Of a stretch of DNA of 64,000 nt, positions 43,168-52,169 are shown piece by piece (the first letter of the stretch is position 1; each line of letters opens with the position of its first letter). Source of the DNA: Gracilaria gracilis (taxonomy: Eukaryota; Rhodophyta; Florideophyceae; Gracilariales; Gracilariaceae); the NCBI GenBank assembly GCA_030374805.1, contig JARGSG010000184.1, forward strand, positions 485,001 through 549,000, read 5' to 3'. The notes below the pieces were generated by a model that saw only the letters and a program-made list of their open reading frames with translations, ran no database searches and had not been told where the DNA came from. Made by a program: the position numbers and the translations under genes.

Positions 43168-44028
43168 TGTAGTGCAATGGCCCTTTACAGGGGATGCGCG
43201 TTACAGCTCTTCATAAGAGTTTGATCCGTTTCCGGTCTCGCCACCGCTAGATATGACTAGTTATTAGTTTATTATGCCCATTATGGGGTGCGCCTAGGAA
43301 GGGTAGTAATTGTAGACACGTGTGTCTGCAATGGCCCGATGTCGGGTGCGCCGTGGCAATCCCTCACGGGTAGTCCACGTGTAGTGTCATGGCCGGCAGT
43401 GCCGGTTACTTAGATATTTACTTGATATTTTCAAGTGCCGTATATAAGTGGCGGCACTTGCCGCCACTGTACGGAAGTAAACCTCAAGGAGGACTTTGGC
43501 TCTGACTTGTCGCAGCTTGCGCCCGACTCTAGCCCACTTCTTGGGAAAGTCGCCGCATATCCGGACTTGTCAACCGCCTCTACCATCGAGGAGTTCTGGA
43601 CCGTCGTTACGGCTATTTCTTTATTGTTTTTCCGTCACCATTGGTGCATCTTCCGTCATACGGCTCTTGCTGCTTCGCCCTGTTATACAGGTTGTCCCTT
43701 TTGGTATTGGGCTTGCCGCCCCACTCTCGTGAGTCAGTGCTCCGCTGCGCGGCTCATTTGTTGATCCCTCGTTGCCCATTCCGTTGGGTTGGATACTGCC
43801 ATACGTATTGGTTCGTCCGACAGTGTCGGTTTCTAAAGCTGATTCTTCACCCCTCCACCTCCGACTGCACGCCCAGATCGGGGCCACCCGGACTTACACC
43901 CGGCTCGTGTTGGCCCTATCGGAGGGTTCTGCCGCTCGACTGCCCTTCACAGGGAGCAGGGCCTGAACACCCTGAGGTGCTCGTCCGCGACGCGGCTTGT
44001 TGTTTCCCGTCGAGGGCTTTGCACCACA
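43168..44028 (+). repeat. 5' LTR of family A element
   Basis: 861 bp, starts TGTAGTGCAA and ends GCACCACA. It contains a TATATAAG box at 43441-43448. A 109-codon frame present in both LTRs has no features and is not called. Confidence 0.97.
43432..43467 (+). promoter_or_regulatory. LTR core promoter: TATA box inside an inverted repeat
   Basis: CAAGTGCCG (43432-43440) and CGGCACTTG (43452-43460) flank the 11-nt spacer holding TATATAAG. A second stem, GTGGCGGCA/TGCCGCCAC, overlaps it at 43448-43467. The identical arrangement is in the 3' LTR near 54315-54350. Confidence 0.75.
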
Positions 44029-44031
44029 AAC

Positions 44032-44052
44032 TGGTCTCCCGACTTAGAATCG
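44032..44052 (+). other. Primer-binding site
   Basis: TGGTCTCCCGACTTAGAATC starts 3 nt after the LTR. Its complement reads as a plausible tRNA 3' end: TCGGGAG acceptor strand, A, CCA, preceded by a T-arm-like CTAAG and TTC-type loop. The tRNA species was not identified. Confidence 0.7.
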
Positions 44053-44192
44053 GCTTTGTTTGCCAACATTCGTTGGAGTTCGGCTCTGTTGTTTGGAGCC
44101 CAATCGTTGGGAGTGCCCGTTTCAACGTTTCCTTTATTGTCCGTTTTCGGAAGTCGCTCTGGTTGTGAATTGGCCGACTGTGTCGGATAACG

Positions 44193-46214
44193 ATGTCGTC
44201 CCGTGGCAAGGGTGGCCCCTCTAAGGCTGCTTCTGTGCCCGGAGCATCCGGATTTTCGCAGAGTTTGCCTCCGTTGCCGAAGGATATCCTGGATGTCTCA
44301 GGCAATGACGACCGGAATCCGGCTTCCCGGGGTGCCCGTTCTGATACGGAGCCCCCCATCACCACTCGTGGACCCGCTGAATCCGCGCCTGCGGCACAAT
44401 CCGCTACCGCGGCCGAAGCTATGTCGTCCAAGTCCGACGAGTTTACCCTCCGAGAAGTTGAGGCCCACGTGCGAATCCTGCAGAGTTCGCAGGTTGGCCT
44501 GAGTCAGGAGATAACGAAGATCCGGCAACGGCTTGATGAAGCCCATGTTCGGGATTTTTCGGACGACGTCCGTGTTCTACGGTCTGATGTCAACCAGATC
44601 ATGGAAGACCGACAAGTGTCGGCTGCCCTGCACGAGCAGGCTGCTGAACGCTTAAACCGCTTGGCGGCCCGTCTGGAGACGGTCGAGCAAACCATCATTG
44701 CTGATGCAGTTGTGCCCGGAGTTCCGGCTTCTGAGCATTCTCAGCATTCGCACCGCTCCCGGGATCGCCCGGGTCGAAAGAAGAAGGTCAAAGTGGAGTC
44801 TGACTCATCTTCTTCTTCCTCTTCTGAAGAGGAAGCCCACCAAGGGGGTTCTTCATCCGATTCGTCGGCAAGCGAGAACGACCGCTCTCGTCATCGCGCT
44901 TCCCATTCTCGGGCTACTGAAGCCACATATGGCGTTGCGCGAGGCCGTACGAAAGGACGGAAACACCTTGGATTAAAGGAGCTGAAGCCGACGAACTTAC
45001 TGTATCGGAAGCTACTATCGTACCGATTTTATCGGCTAGAGGACACTACGCCACGGAGGACTCCTCGTGGAACTGGCAAGGTGCGAAATCATCTTCGCCA
45101 AATGGAGCTTACACTCAAGCCCCATAAGTTCTCGGGGGAGGATCCAATTCTGGTCTTGGACTTTCTTGCCCGCTTCGTAGCGGAAGCCGAAGTACTTCGG
45201 ATGAGCGAGGCACAGGCCTACATCGCGCTGCCCTATTTTCTAACGGGGTTAGCCGAAGACCAATACAATTCGGTTCGTGGGTCGTCTCGAGCCTCCGAAG
45301 GAGGAGTTACGTGCTGGCCGGAAGCGGTACAATATCTCCTACGCTCTTACGCGACAGGCAATGCGATACAGGGTGCTATACTCGCGCTGCGAGACACGAA
45401 GCAGAAAGCCGACGAGTCGGAAACTGTTTACTCCACACGCCTGAATAAGGCCTTTCACCGCTGTGGTAACGTGTACTCTGCGGCCGAGCGATGCACCATG
45501 TTTGTTGATGGCTTAGACCGATCGATTCGGACTCTCGTTGCCCGTCGTCGGGAAGATAAACGCCGGATTACCTATCTGGAACTCGTACAATTTGCCCAAG
45601 CTGAGGGAGATGCATTCCGAGCACGTGTCGGCACTAAGACGCATACGCGCCGACTCCTTCACTTGGAGGGCAGAGACTCTTCTTTGCCTCATTCACGAGG
45701 ACCAGCCCAGGATGGGTACGACAACGTTCACCTGTTACAGGACGATGGTTCTATGCCAACATCGGAATTGCCGTCGACGACGGAACCGTCTTCTGCTGAC
45801 GCAGACGCCGTTCTGTACGCCGGACGTCAAGTCCCGGCATTGCACGTGCCGCATTCTGGCGGATATCGTACGCAACGTCCTGGTTGGAGGGATCCCTATC
45901 CTCCACGACAGGAGCGCCGACAGCCGAATCCGGAACCTCCGGGTCCCCGGCACCTTATTTGCCACACCTGTTACAGGCATGGACACATCGCTCCGAATTG
46001 TCTAATGCCCATCCGGGATATGGCGAAAATCATACCTCAGTATGAGTTGTTGACGCCCGCTGAACGGGAACGTGTTCCCAACAAATCGTACCTTCGTGCG
46101 AAGGCGGAAACTCAGTCTGAGAAACAGGGAACGGAGCCACCTCATGGTGGAAACGTAGCCGCTCCTGCGGAATCGCAACCTCCGCAGACTGGCGGCGAAG
46201 CTCAGAAAAACTGA
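44193..46214 (+). CDS. gag: Gag polyprotein of family A chromovirus
   Basis: A 673-residue protein. The N-terminal 80 residues are low-complexity, followed by a helical segment (about 85-175) and a serine/acidic tract (about 205-245). A capsid-like region (about 300-470) has LTLKPHKFSGEDPILVLDFL and ALRDTKQKADESETVYSTRLNKAF motifs of the retrotransposon Gag family. A CCHC nucleocapsid knuckle, C-x2-C-x4-H-x4-C (CHTCYRHGHIAPNC), lies near residue 590. Gag forms the virus-like particle and packages RNA. The stop (46212-46214) follows immediately after a G-AAA-AAC heptamer, a candidate -1 slip site into pol. Confidence 0.93.
   Translation: MSSRGKGGPSKAASVPGASGFSQSLPPLPKDILDVSGNDDRNPASRGARSDTEPPITTRGPAESAPAAQSATAAEAMSSKSDEFTLREVEAHVRILQSSQVGLSQEITKIRQRLDEAHVRDFSDDVRVLRSDVNQIMEDRQVSAALHEQAAERLNRLAARLETVEQTIIADAVVPGVPASEHSQHSHRSRDRPGRKKKVKVESDSSSSSSSEEEAHQGGSSSDSSASENDRSRHRASHSRATEATYGVARGRTKGRKHLGLKELKPTNLLYRKLLSYRFYRLEDTTPRRTPRGTGKVRNHLRQMELTLKPHKFSGEDPILVLDFLARFVAEAEVLRMSEAQAYIALPYFLTGLAEDQYNSVRGSSRASEGGVTCWPEAVQYLLRSYATGNAIQGAILALRDTKQKADESETVYSTRLNKAFHRCGNVYSAAERCTMFVDGLDRSIRTLVARRREDKRRITYLELVQFAQAEGDAFRARVGTKTHTRRLLHLEGRDSSLPHSRGPAQDGYDNVHLLQDDGSMPTSELPSTTEPSSADADAVLYAGRQVPALHVPHSGGYRTQRPGWRDPYPPRQERRQPNPEPPGPRHLICHTCYRHGHIAPNCLMPIRDMAKIIPQYELLTPAERERVPNKSYLRAKAETQSEKQGTEPPHGGNVAAPAESQPPQTGGEAQKN
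46205..46211 (+). promoter_or_regulatory. Candidate -1 ribosomal frameshift heptamer
   Basis: GAAAAAC, read G-AAA-AAC in the gag frame, directly precedes the gag TGA. The pol frame is -1 relative to gag and is open across this point. The heptamer differs from the canonical A-AAA-AAC only in the first base. CCTCCAGCAATGGAGG and CCCCTGCGACGGGG just downstream can form stems. Confidence 0.6.
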
Positions 46215-49200
46215 GCACGGGAGCCTCCAGCAATGGAGAGGCGTCCCCTGCGACGGGGTCAAGTACGCCTGGGGCTGAGAAGCCTCGCTCCCAGGTCACT
46301 ATCCTTTCGAGGAAAATGGCCACAACAGACGTGGACTCTGAGCACCTTGGTGTCTTGCGTCGTCCGTGGATACGGTCAAAGAACAGCCGGTTCCCGGATA
46401 GAGTCCTGGTCATGGCGAAACGAAACTACAAAGTTTACGCCGACCTTGGTGTATCCGACCAATATATGGTTCGGCAGTTGTCTGTGCTGGATACAGGCGC
46501 TGGTCCAAACTTTTTGGTTCAATCGCTCATTCCGCCGCATCTGCGGTCTCGTATTCGTGCTACGCCGCTCGTTGATATTGCGGATGCGAACAACAGGCCA
46601 CTTTCGACAGTGGGAGTCATCGACCTGCTCGTCAGGCTCGGCCGCTACGTGGTGAAGCTCGATTTCTTGGTTTGCAAGCAGTTAGCAGCGCCCGTTATAT
46701 TGGGATGTGACTTCTGCGACCGCTTCGTCGAATCAATTCGACCGCGGGCAAGAACCGTCGAAATGGAAGACGGCACGAGCGTACCGATCGTTCGGCGTCC
46801 CCTTAGAAGGGCTTTGAAGAAGCAAGTTCCATTACCTGCTGCGCAGGAGCCCACCGCCGATGAACGGAAGTCCACGAAGCTCCGAGTGGCTCGGTCTATT
46901 TGCATCCCGCCTGAGTCGCAGTCCTGGGTCACTGTGACATCTCCACAGTGTGGCCTACAAACGGTACAACCGCTGCCTGCGTTGCAGGAGAAGCATCAAC
47001 TTGCCCTGGCAAATGGGATTGTTTTTGTTGAGCCCGAGAAGCCTTTTCAGGTGTTGGTTGCAAACTTCAGCCGTTATCACCAACGGTTGGTACGAAGCCA
47101 AGTTATTGGTTCATTGCTTCCGCATCCTGCGGCTATAGTGCCTACTCAGGTTTCTACTGCCGAAGTTCTCGGGATCCTCGAAGCTGAGGAGGGAGAGGCG
47201 GAACGGAGAGAGCTCGAACCGACCAATTCGGATAGGAAGTTTGAACCGTCGGAATCGGATAACGCGAAGCCGACTTTATCGGATGATGAACGAGAAGCAC
47301 AAGGTGTGAATGAGAAGAATGCCTTAAAGGAGCTTGAGTCTCTGGACCTTGATCACGTCCCAGAGACTCACCGCGATAAACTGCGGCATATGCTCGAAGA
47401 GTTCACGCCCATGTGGGATGGTTCCCTTGGGAAGATTGGCATCACCGAACATCGGATTGATTTGCTACCGAATACTCGGCCCATCTCACAGCACCCTTAC
47501 AGGGCAGGACCGACAGCTCGGCAAGAGGAGAAAGCTCAAGTTGAGAAGATGCTCCGTGCTGGAGTTATTGAGCCGGCTCAGTCACCATGGGCATCGCCGG
47601 TGGTGCTCGCGCCCAAAGCTGATGGGTCTTGGCGATTTTGCATCGACTACCGCAAGCTCAACGCGGCAACGGTCAAGGATGTATATCCTATCCCACGAAT
47701 GGATGAATGCATCGACTCGTTGGGCGACGCGAAGGTGTTCACAACCCTAGACGCGAATTGGGGTTATTGGCAAGTTCCCGTGAGGGCTGAAGATCGTGAC
47801 AAGACAGCCTTCGTCTGCCATGAAGGATTGTACCGATTCAATCGGATGCCCTTTGGGTTAACGAACGCGCCAGCCACATTTCAGAGAGCTGTGGATATCT
47901 TGCTAGCCCGCTTCAAGTGGAAGACTTGCCTGGTTTACCTGGATGACATCATTGTCTACTCCAGCAACCTGGATGAGCACTTGGCCCACGTACGGGATGT
48001 GATGCGAGTCCTACGCGATGCAGGCATTACGCTTAATCTCAAGAAGTGTGAGTTCTTTACCGAAACCGTCAGGTATCTCGGCCATGTCATCCGTCCAGGA
48101 CGGCTGTCGATAGACGAAGTACGTGTGAAATCCCTCAAAGAGGCTAAGCATCCGAGGACGCAGACTGAACTCCGATCTTTTCTCGGCTTGTGCAACGTCT
48201 ATCGCCGCTTCATCCCGAACTTTGCGGATATTGCTTCACCTCTGAACGAGCTTCTCCGCAAGGGACAGCCAGTACAACTGGAAGCGTTCGACGACCGCAA
48301 AGCTGCGGCTTTTTCGTCTCTGGTTGACGCGGTGACATCGCCACCTGTTTTATCCCTGCCTAGGGCTGGTTTACCGTACGCCGTCGATACGGATGCTAGC
48401 GACTACCAGGTTGGTTGCGCACTGTTCCAGACCACCGAAGATGGCGAGCGATTGCCAATTGGTTATTGGTCACGAAGCCTCAACGTTCACGAGAGGAATT
48501 ACTCGGTATCCGAGAAGGAGTGCTTGGCAGTCGTCTGGGCATTACAGACACTGCGGCCCTATCTTATGGGGAATCACTTCGTGGTTCATACCGATCATTC
48601 GGCCTTGCGCTGGCTACTCTCTATTGCAGAGCCATCTGGCCGCTTGATGCGGTGGAGACTTCGCTTGTCGGAATTCGACTTTGAAATCCGCTACAAGAAA
48701 GGACTCCTGAACACTCAGGCTGACGCACTGTCCCGCTTAGAGACAGAGGCCGAAGCTGCGCCAGTTGATGATCTGGAGATACCGTGCTTCCTCGCGGAAG
48801 ATGGCTCGAACGATGCCGATGAAGGATCGGAAGGATGGGACATCTATGATGCTGTGTTAGCCGTGTCAGGCGCGCAACCCGAACCGGGCTCTTTTGTACC
48901 GATTACTCCGGAAGAGCTCATCAGGGAGCAACACACTGACCGTTTTTGTACGGAGATTCGCAGCCGTTTAAACGGTGGAGCTCAGTTGCCTTTCGTCGAG
49001 AACGACCAAGGATTTCTAATCCGAACTGTCGGAAACAGGCCACAGATTGTGGTTCCGCACACTCTTCAGTCACGAGTACTGCATTTGTCGCATTATGCGA
49101 AGTTGTCAGCCCACCCTGGTGGCAGGAAGCTGTACTACACCTTACGGAAGGACTTTTACTGGCCAGCGATGGCTTTCGACGCGTACGCCACTGTCCGTGG

Positions 49201-51679
49201 ATGTTCGGACTGTGCGAAGAACCGCGTCAAATTGCGGAAGTATTCCAAGAAGTTGGTACTCTTCCCTGCTAGGGCCCCACTCGAGTTCGTGGCAATTGAC
49301 TTGCTCGGCGAGTTCATTCGCACCCGCCGGGGAAACCGGTTTTTGCTCGTTATCACCGACCGCTTTTCGAAGCTGGTGCGGACTGTGCCTTTAAAGAAGG
49401 TTACCGCCAGTGCGGTCGCCCAAGCTTTCGTTACTAACTGGGTTTTTGTCTACGGACCGCCGATTGACCTACTATCGGATAATGGACCGCAGTTTACGGC
49501 TAAGTTCTTTCAGGACGTCTGCCGCATCTTGCGGATACAAAACTGGTTCACGACTACCTATCATCCCCAGAGTAATGGGCAGGTTGAGCGATTTAACCGC
49601 ACTATGCTCAATGCATTGCGGACGTTTGTTGCCGAGCATCCGTCGGAATGGGATCAGTACACCGATGCGGTGACATATGCCTACAACACGCAGGTTCATC
49701 GTACTACGCAGATCTCGCCGTTCGAGCTTGTGCTATCACGCGTTCCACCTTCGGTGGCTATCGAGCCACAGCCAACGTTGGATAAGTTCCCCTCGCCCCG
49801 TCTACACAGGGACGCCTGGAAGGACTGGCTAAAGAAGATTATCCCAACAGTTGGGCAGAACATTGCGAAAGCACAGGCCGCCTACAAGCGGAATTTCGAC
49901 GCAAGGCTGCGTAAGAACGCCCCGCAGATCAAGGAAGGGGAGTATGCCTTTTTAAGGAAAGAGTACTATAATCCGGAGAAAGAGAAACGGCATAAGCTCT
50001 CGCCGATTGCGGATGGACCTTACAAGGTAATTGCTACGACCGACACTACGGTAGTCCTTGATGTCAAGGGTGCGCACGAGCGTTATTCGCGAGATCGCGT
50101 AACGCCTGCGCCAAAGCCTGTTTCACAGGAATCGCAACCGCCATCGTCGGCTACTACCGCACCTACAATGGAAACAGCCGTCGAGACGGAAACTGCCGCC
50201 GAAGCGGGAACTCGCACTCAACTGTCTTTGTTGCCGCATCCGGAACGCGGTCTCGCTGATTTGCCAGCTAAGCCGGAAGTAGACGCACCAGTCGCAACTG
50301 CCGCTCATGTGCACACGCGGATATTGGCCCCTCCGGGGATACTGACCACCACCCCCGACGCTCCAACTGAGGAGGGAGAGGCGGCAGATCGTTCCTTGCC
50401 GTTGTCGCCGTCGGAAACGGAGTCGCCTTCGCAGGCCTCTGCCGCACGCAGTCGCACGCGGACGCGTGACACGCAGCCGGAGAACCGGAAGAAAGAGGAC
50501 GACGCGCAGGTACCGCGCAAGCCTCAAGAGGAGGAGTTACGTTCGCAGGCCCGAGAACGGGAGCACAGAACCGATATGGTACGTGACATGCTGCCGGAAA
50601 GCCGGAAGAGTCGCACAGATTCGCTGAGGCCTTCGGAGAAGGACGCCGCTCCGGTGACGATCGAAGCCGGAAGACCGGAAGAGAACGACGCGCCGTTACC
50701 ACGGAAGCCTGAGTTGGAAAGCACCACCGTGGTGAATCGCAAGGCCGGAAGTCCGGAAGGAGAGAAGTTAGTTAGTGAAGACCGTACTGTTACGGCAGAC
50801 CCGACTTCGGGAGATTTTAGCGAAGCATCAAGGGATGAAGCCGGGAAAAGTACGGAAACAAACGCCGCTTCGGCAATCCGTGAAGCCACAGTAAGTGGAA
50901 AACAGTCGAGTACTGCAGACGCGCACGCACCACTCAGAGTGTCAAGCTCCGTGGGCGAACCGCCTCCTGTGGAGGATGACAGCGCACGCGTACGACACGT
51001 GCCTGTCGCAAGCCGAGTGCCGCCTGCTAGGCTGACAGTGCCGAGAAACGGAACGTCGAAAAATTCCGAATTTGAATCGGCAAACGCCAGCCGTGCAACG
51101 GCGCACAGCTCAGCAACCGCAGCGCGCGGCAAACCGCCGCCACGGCACGTGCTGCAGCACCACTCGCTGGCGCACCGCTTTGCGGACCGTTCACCGTCGC
51201 AACGGGAGATTATGCCGGAACGCCGGAAGCTCGCCATGCGAAAAGAACGAAGTCCGTTCACAGCCCAGCAGCATGGGAAGAAGAACCAGGAAACTGGAAG
51301 CCTGACAGTCAGGAAAACACCATGGTCAACGTCGCCTTTGCCTGGTGTACAGGATGTGTTGCCGTCAGGACGGAAGCCGCCTACATTTGACGATGCCCAC
51401 GACGGGAACAGGAGCGATGACGCCTCGAAAGAGGATTCCTCGACCAAGCCGCACACAGAGCGGAAGGTCCTCGATGAGGAATATGTTATCGACCGTCTGG
51501 TAAGTCACGGCTACGCCCCTGACGGGGAACTACTGTATCGAGTCCGTTGGTACGGCTATGCCTCTTCAGAGGATACGCACGAGCCTATTGAGCATTTGCC
51601 TCGCTCGAAGGTCTTGCAGTACCACCGTCGCACACGGACACCGATACCGGCTACGCTGGACAAAGCCCAAGTGGGTTGA
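46208..51679 (+). CDS. pol: Pol polyprotein of family A chromovirus
   Basis: Open in the -1 frame from the gag end; first ATG at 46316, from which it is 1787 residues. Numbering from that ATG: aspartic protease with LDTGAG near 59; reverse transcriptase with FCIDYRKLN near 440, MPFGLTNAPATFQ and YLDD near 540; RNase H with DTDASD near 691; integrase with an H-x3-H...C-x2-C zinc domain (about 923-965) and a D,D,E triad near 993, 1054 (SDNGPQF) and 1090 (GQVERF). A chromodomain (about 1720-1773; EYVIDRLVSHGY...YRVRWYGY) is last, predicted to guide integration to modified chromatin. Between integrase and chromodomain lies an unusual disordered Arg/Glu/Pro-rich linker of about 450 residues. No lesions are seen. 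Confidence 0.95.
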   Translation, partial: KLSTGASSNGEASPATGSSTPGAEKPRSQVTILSRKMATTDVDSEHLGVLRRPWIRSKNSRFPDRVLVMAKRNYKVYADLGVSDQYMVRQLSVLDTGAGPNFLVQSLIPPHLRSRIRATPLVDIADANNRPLSTVGVIDLLVRLGRYVVKLDFLVCKQLAAPVILGCDFCDRFVESIRPRARTVEMEDGTSVPIVRRPLRRALKKQVPLPAAQEPTADERKSTKLRVARSICIPPESQSWVTVTSPQCGLQTVQPLPALQEKHQLALANGIVFVEPEKPFQVLVANFSRYHQRLVRSQVIGSLLPHPAAIVPTQVSTAEVLGILEAEEGEAERRELEPTNSDRKFEPSESDNAKPTLSDDEREAQGVNEKNALKELESLDLDHVPETHRDKLRHMLEEFTPMWDGSLGKIGITEHRIDLLPNTRPISQHPYRAGPTARQEEKAQVEKMLRAGVIEPAQSPWASPVVLAPKADGSWRFCIDYRKLNAATVKDVYPIPRMDECIDSLGDAKVFTTLDANWGYWQVPVRAEDRDKTAFVCHEGLYRFNRMPFGLTNAPATFQRAVDILLARFKWKTCLVYLDDIIVYSSNLDEHLAHVRDVMRVLRDAGITLNLKKCEFFTETVRYLGHVIRPGRLSIDEVRVKSLKEAKHPRTQTELRSFLGLCNVYRRFIPNFADIASPLNELLRKGQPVQLEAFDDRKAAAFSSLVDAVTSPPVLSLPRAGLPYAVDTDASDYQVGCALFQTTEDGERLPIGYWSRSLNVHERNYSVSEKECLAVVWALQTLRPYLMGNHFVVHTDHSALRWLLSIAEPSGRLMRWRLRLSEFDFEIRYKKGLLNTQADALSRLETEAEAAPVDDLEIPCFLAEDGSNDADEGSEGWDIYDAVLAVSGAQPEPGSFVPITPEELIREQHTDRFCTEIRSRLNGGAQLPFVENDQGFLIRTVGNRPQIVVPHTLQSRVLHLSHYAKLSAHPGGRKLYYTLRKDFYWPAMAFDAYATVRGCSDCAKNRVKLRKYSKKLVLFPARAPLEFVAIDLLGEFIRTRRGNRFLLVITDRFSKLVRTVPLKKVTASAVAQAFVTNWVFVYGPPIDLLSDNGPQFTAKFFQDVCRILRIQNWFTTTYHPQSNGQVERFNRTMLNALRTFVAEHPSEWDQYTDAVTYAYNTQVHRTTQISPFELVLSRVPPSVAIEPQPTLDKFPSPRLHRDAWKDWLKKIIPTVGQNIAKAQAAYKRNFDARLRKNAPQIKEGEYAFLRKEYYNPEKEKRHKLSPIADGPYKVIATTDTTVVLDVKGAHERYSRDRVTPAPKPVSQESQPPSSATTAPTMETAVETETAAEAGTRTQLSLLPHPERGLADLPAKPEVDAPVATAAHVHTRILAPPGILTTTPDAPTEEGEAADRSLPLSPSETESPSQASAARSRTRTRDTQPENRKKEDDAQVPRKPQEEELRSQAREREHRTDMVRDMLPESRKSRTDSLRPSEKDAAPVTIEAGRPEENDAPLPRKPELESTTVVNRKAGSPEGEKLVSEDRTVTADPTSGDFSEASRDEAGKSTETNAASAIREATVSGKQSSTADAHAPLRVSSSVGEPPPVEDDSARVRHVPVASRVPPARLTVPRNGTSKNSEFESANASRATAHSSATAARGKPPPRHVLQHHSLAHRFADRSPSQREIMPERRKLAMRKERSPFTAQQHGKKNQETGSLTVRKTPWSTSPLPGVQDVLPSGRKPPTFDDAHDGNRSDDASKEDSSTKPHTERKVLDEEYVIDRLVSHGYAPDGELLYRVRWYGYASSEDTHEPIEHLPRSKVLQYHRRTRTPIPATLDKAQVG

Positions 51680-51704
51680 CCGCCCACGTCTCAATTGAGC
51701 ACAG

Positions 51705-52122
51705 CCGTCTCAGACGGAATATACCGCCTCATGCGGACAGTATTGCATTACGCAAGGATATGCCGCTTCAAGCGGATGCAGCTAAGTTAAGTTGAGATCA
51801 CTAAGCCGCCGCAGGCGGACCAAGTCGCTCTGAGCAGACAGCTCTTGTTGAGCAAATACGCCGCGAAATGCGGAAGCCACTACAGTGGAGAAGAAGAAGA
51901 TCGAAGCCTAGAAGAAGGAAGAGGAGCCAGGATACTGGAAGGAAGACTATGAAGTTATGATGCTACAGCCGCTCACAGCGGAAGCTTAGCCCCTCTCTCG
52001 TGGGTCATTCGCAACAGCCTCGCATGAGGTACTGCCCACTGAGAAGGGGGAGAGCAGAAGAAAATTCAAAGCCAAGCCGGCACAAGCCGGAGGAGTTTAC
52101 TTCAACTACGGGGCTTTGCCCC
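51705..52122 (+). repeat. Array of short hairpins between pol and the antisense gene
   Basis: Perfect 12-13-nt hairpins start at 51705, 51724, 51743, 51763, 51806, 51841, 51861 and 51877, with an imperfect one near 51824. The first four are 19, 19 and 20 nt apart. Examples are CCGTC-TCA-GACGG, CCGC-CTCAT-GCGG, TTGC-ATTAC-GCAA and CCGCT-TCA-AGCGG. Further hairpins lie at 51927-51938, 51969-51981, 52018-52029, 52077-52090 and 52110-52122. Sequences differ while pairing is kept, so RNA or DNA structure is probably what is conserved. Confidence 0.85.
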
Positions 52123-52169
52123 TCGCTACTGGGGTCGATCTCAAGTTACGATCACCCTCCTTGGGAGGC

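Noticed and set aside
43435-43764. 109-codon frame inside the 5' LTR, repeated at 54318-54647
   Set aside because: It is identical only because the LTRs are identical, has no domain, and lies across the promoter.
44193-51679. Numerous short hairpins within gag and pol coding sequence (for example CCTCC-GAA-GGAGG at 45292)
   Set aside because: By eye the number in coding DNA is near what chance predicts (about one 5-3-5 hairpin per kb), so only the non-coding clusters are reported.
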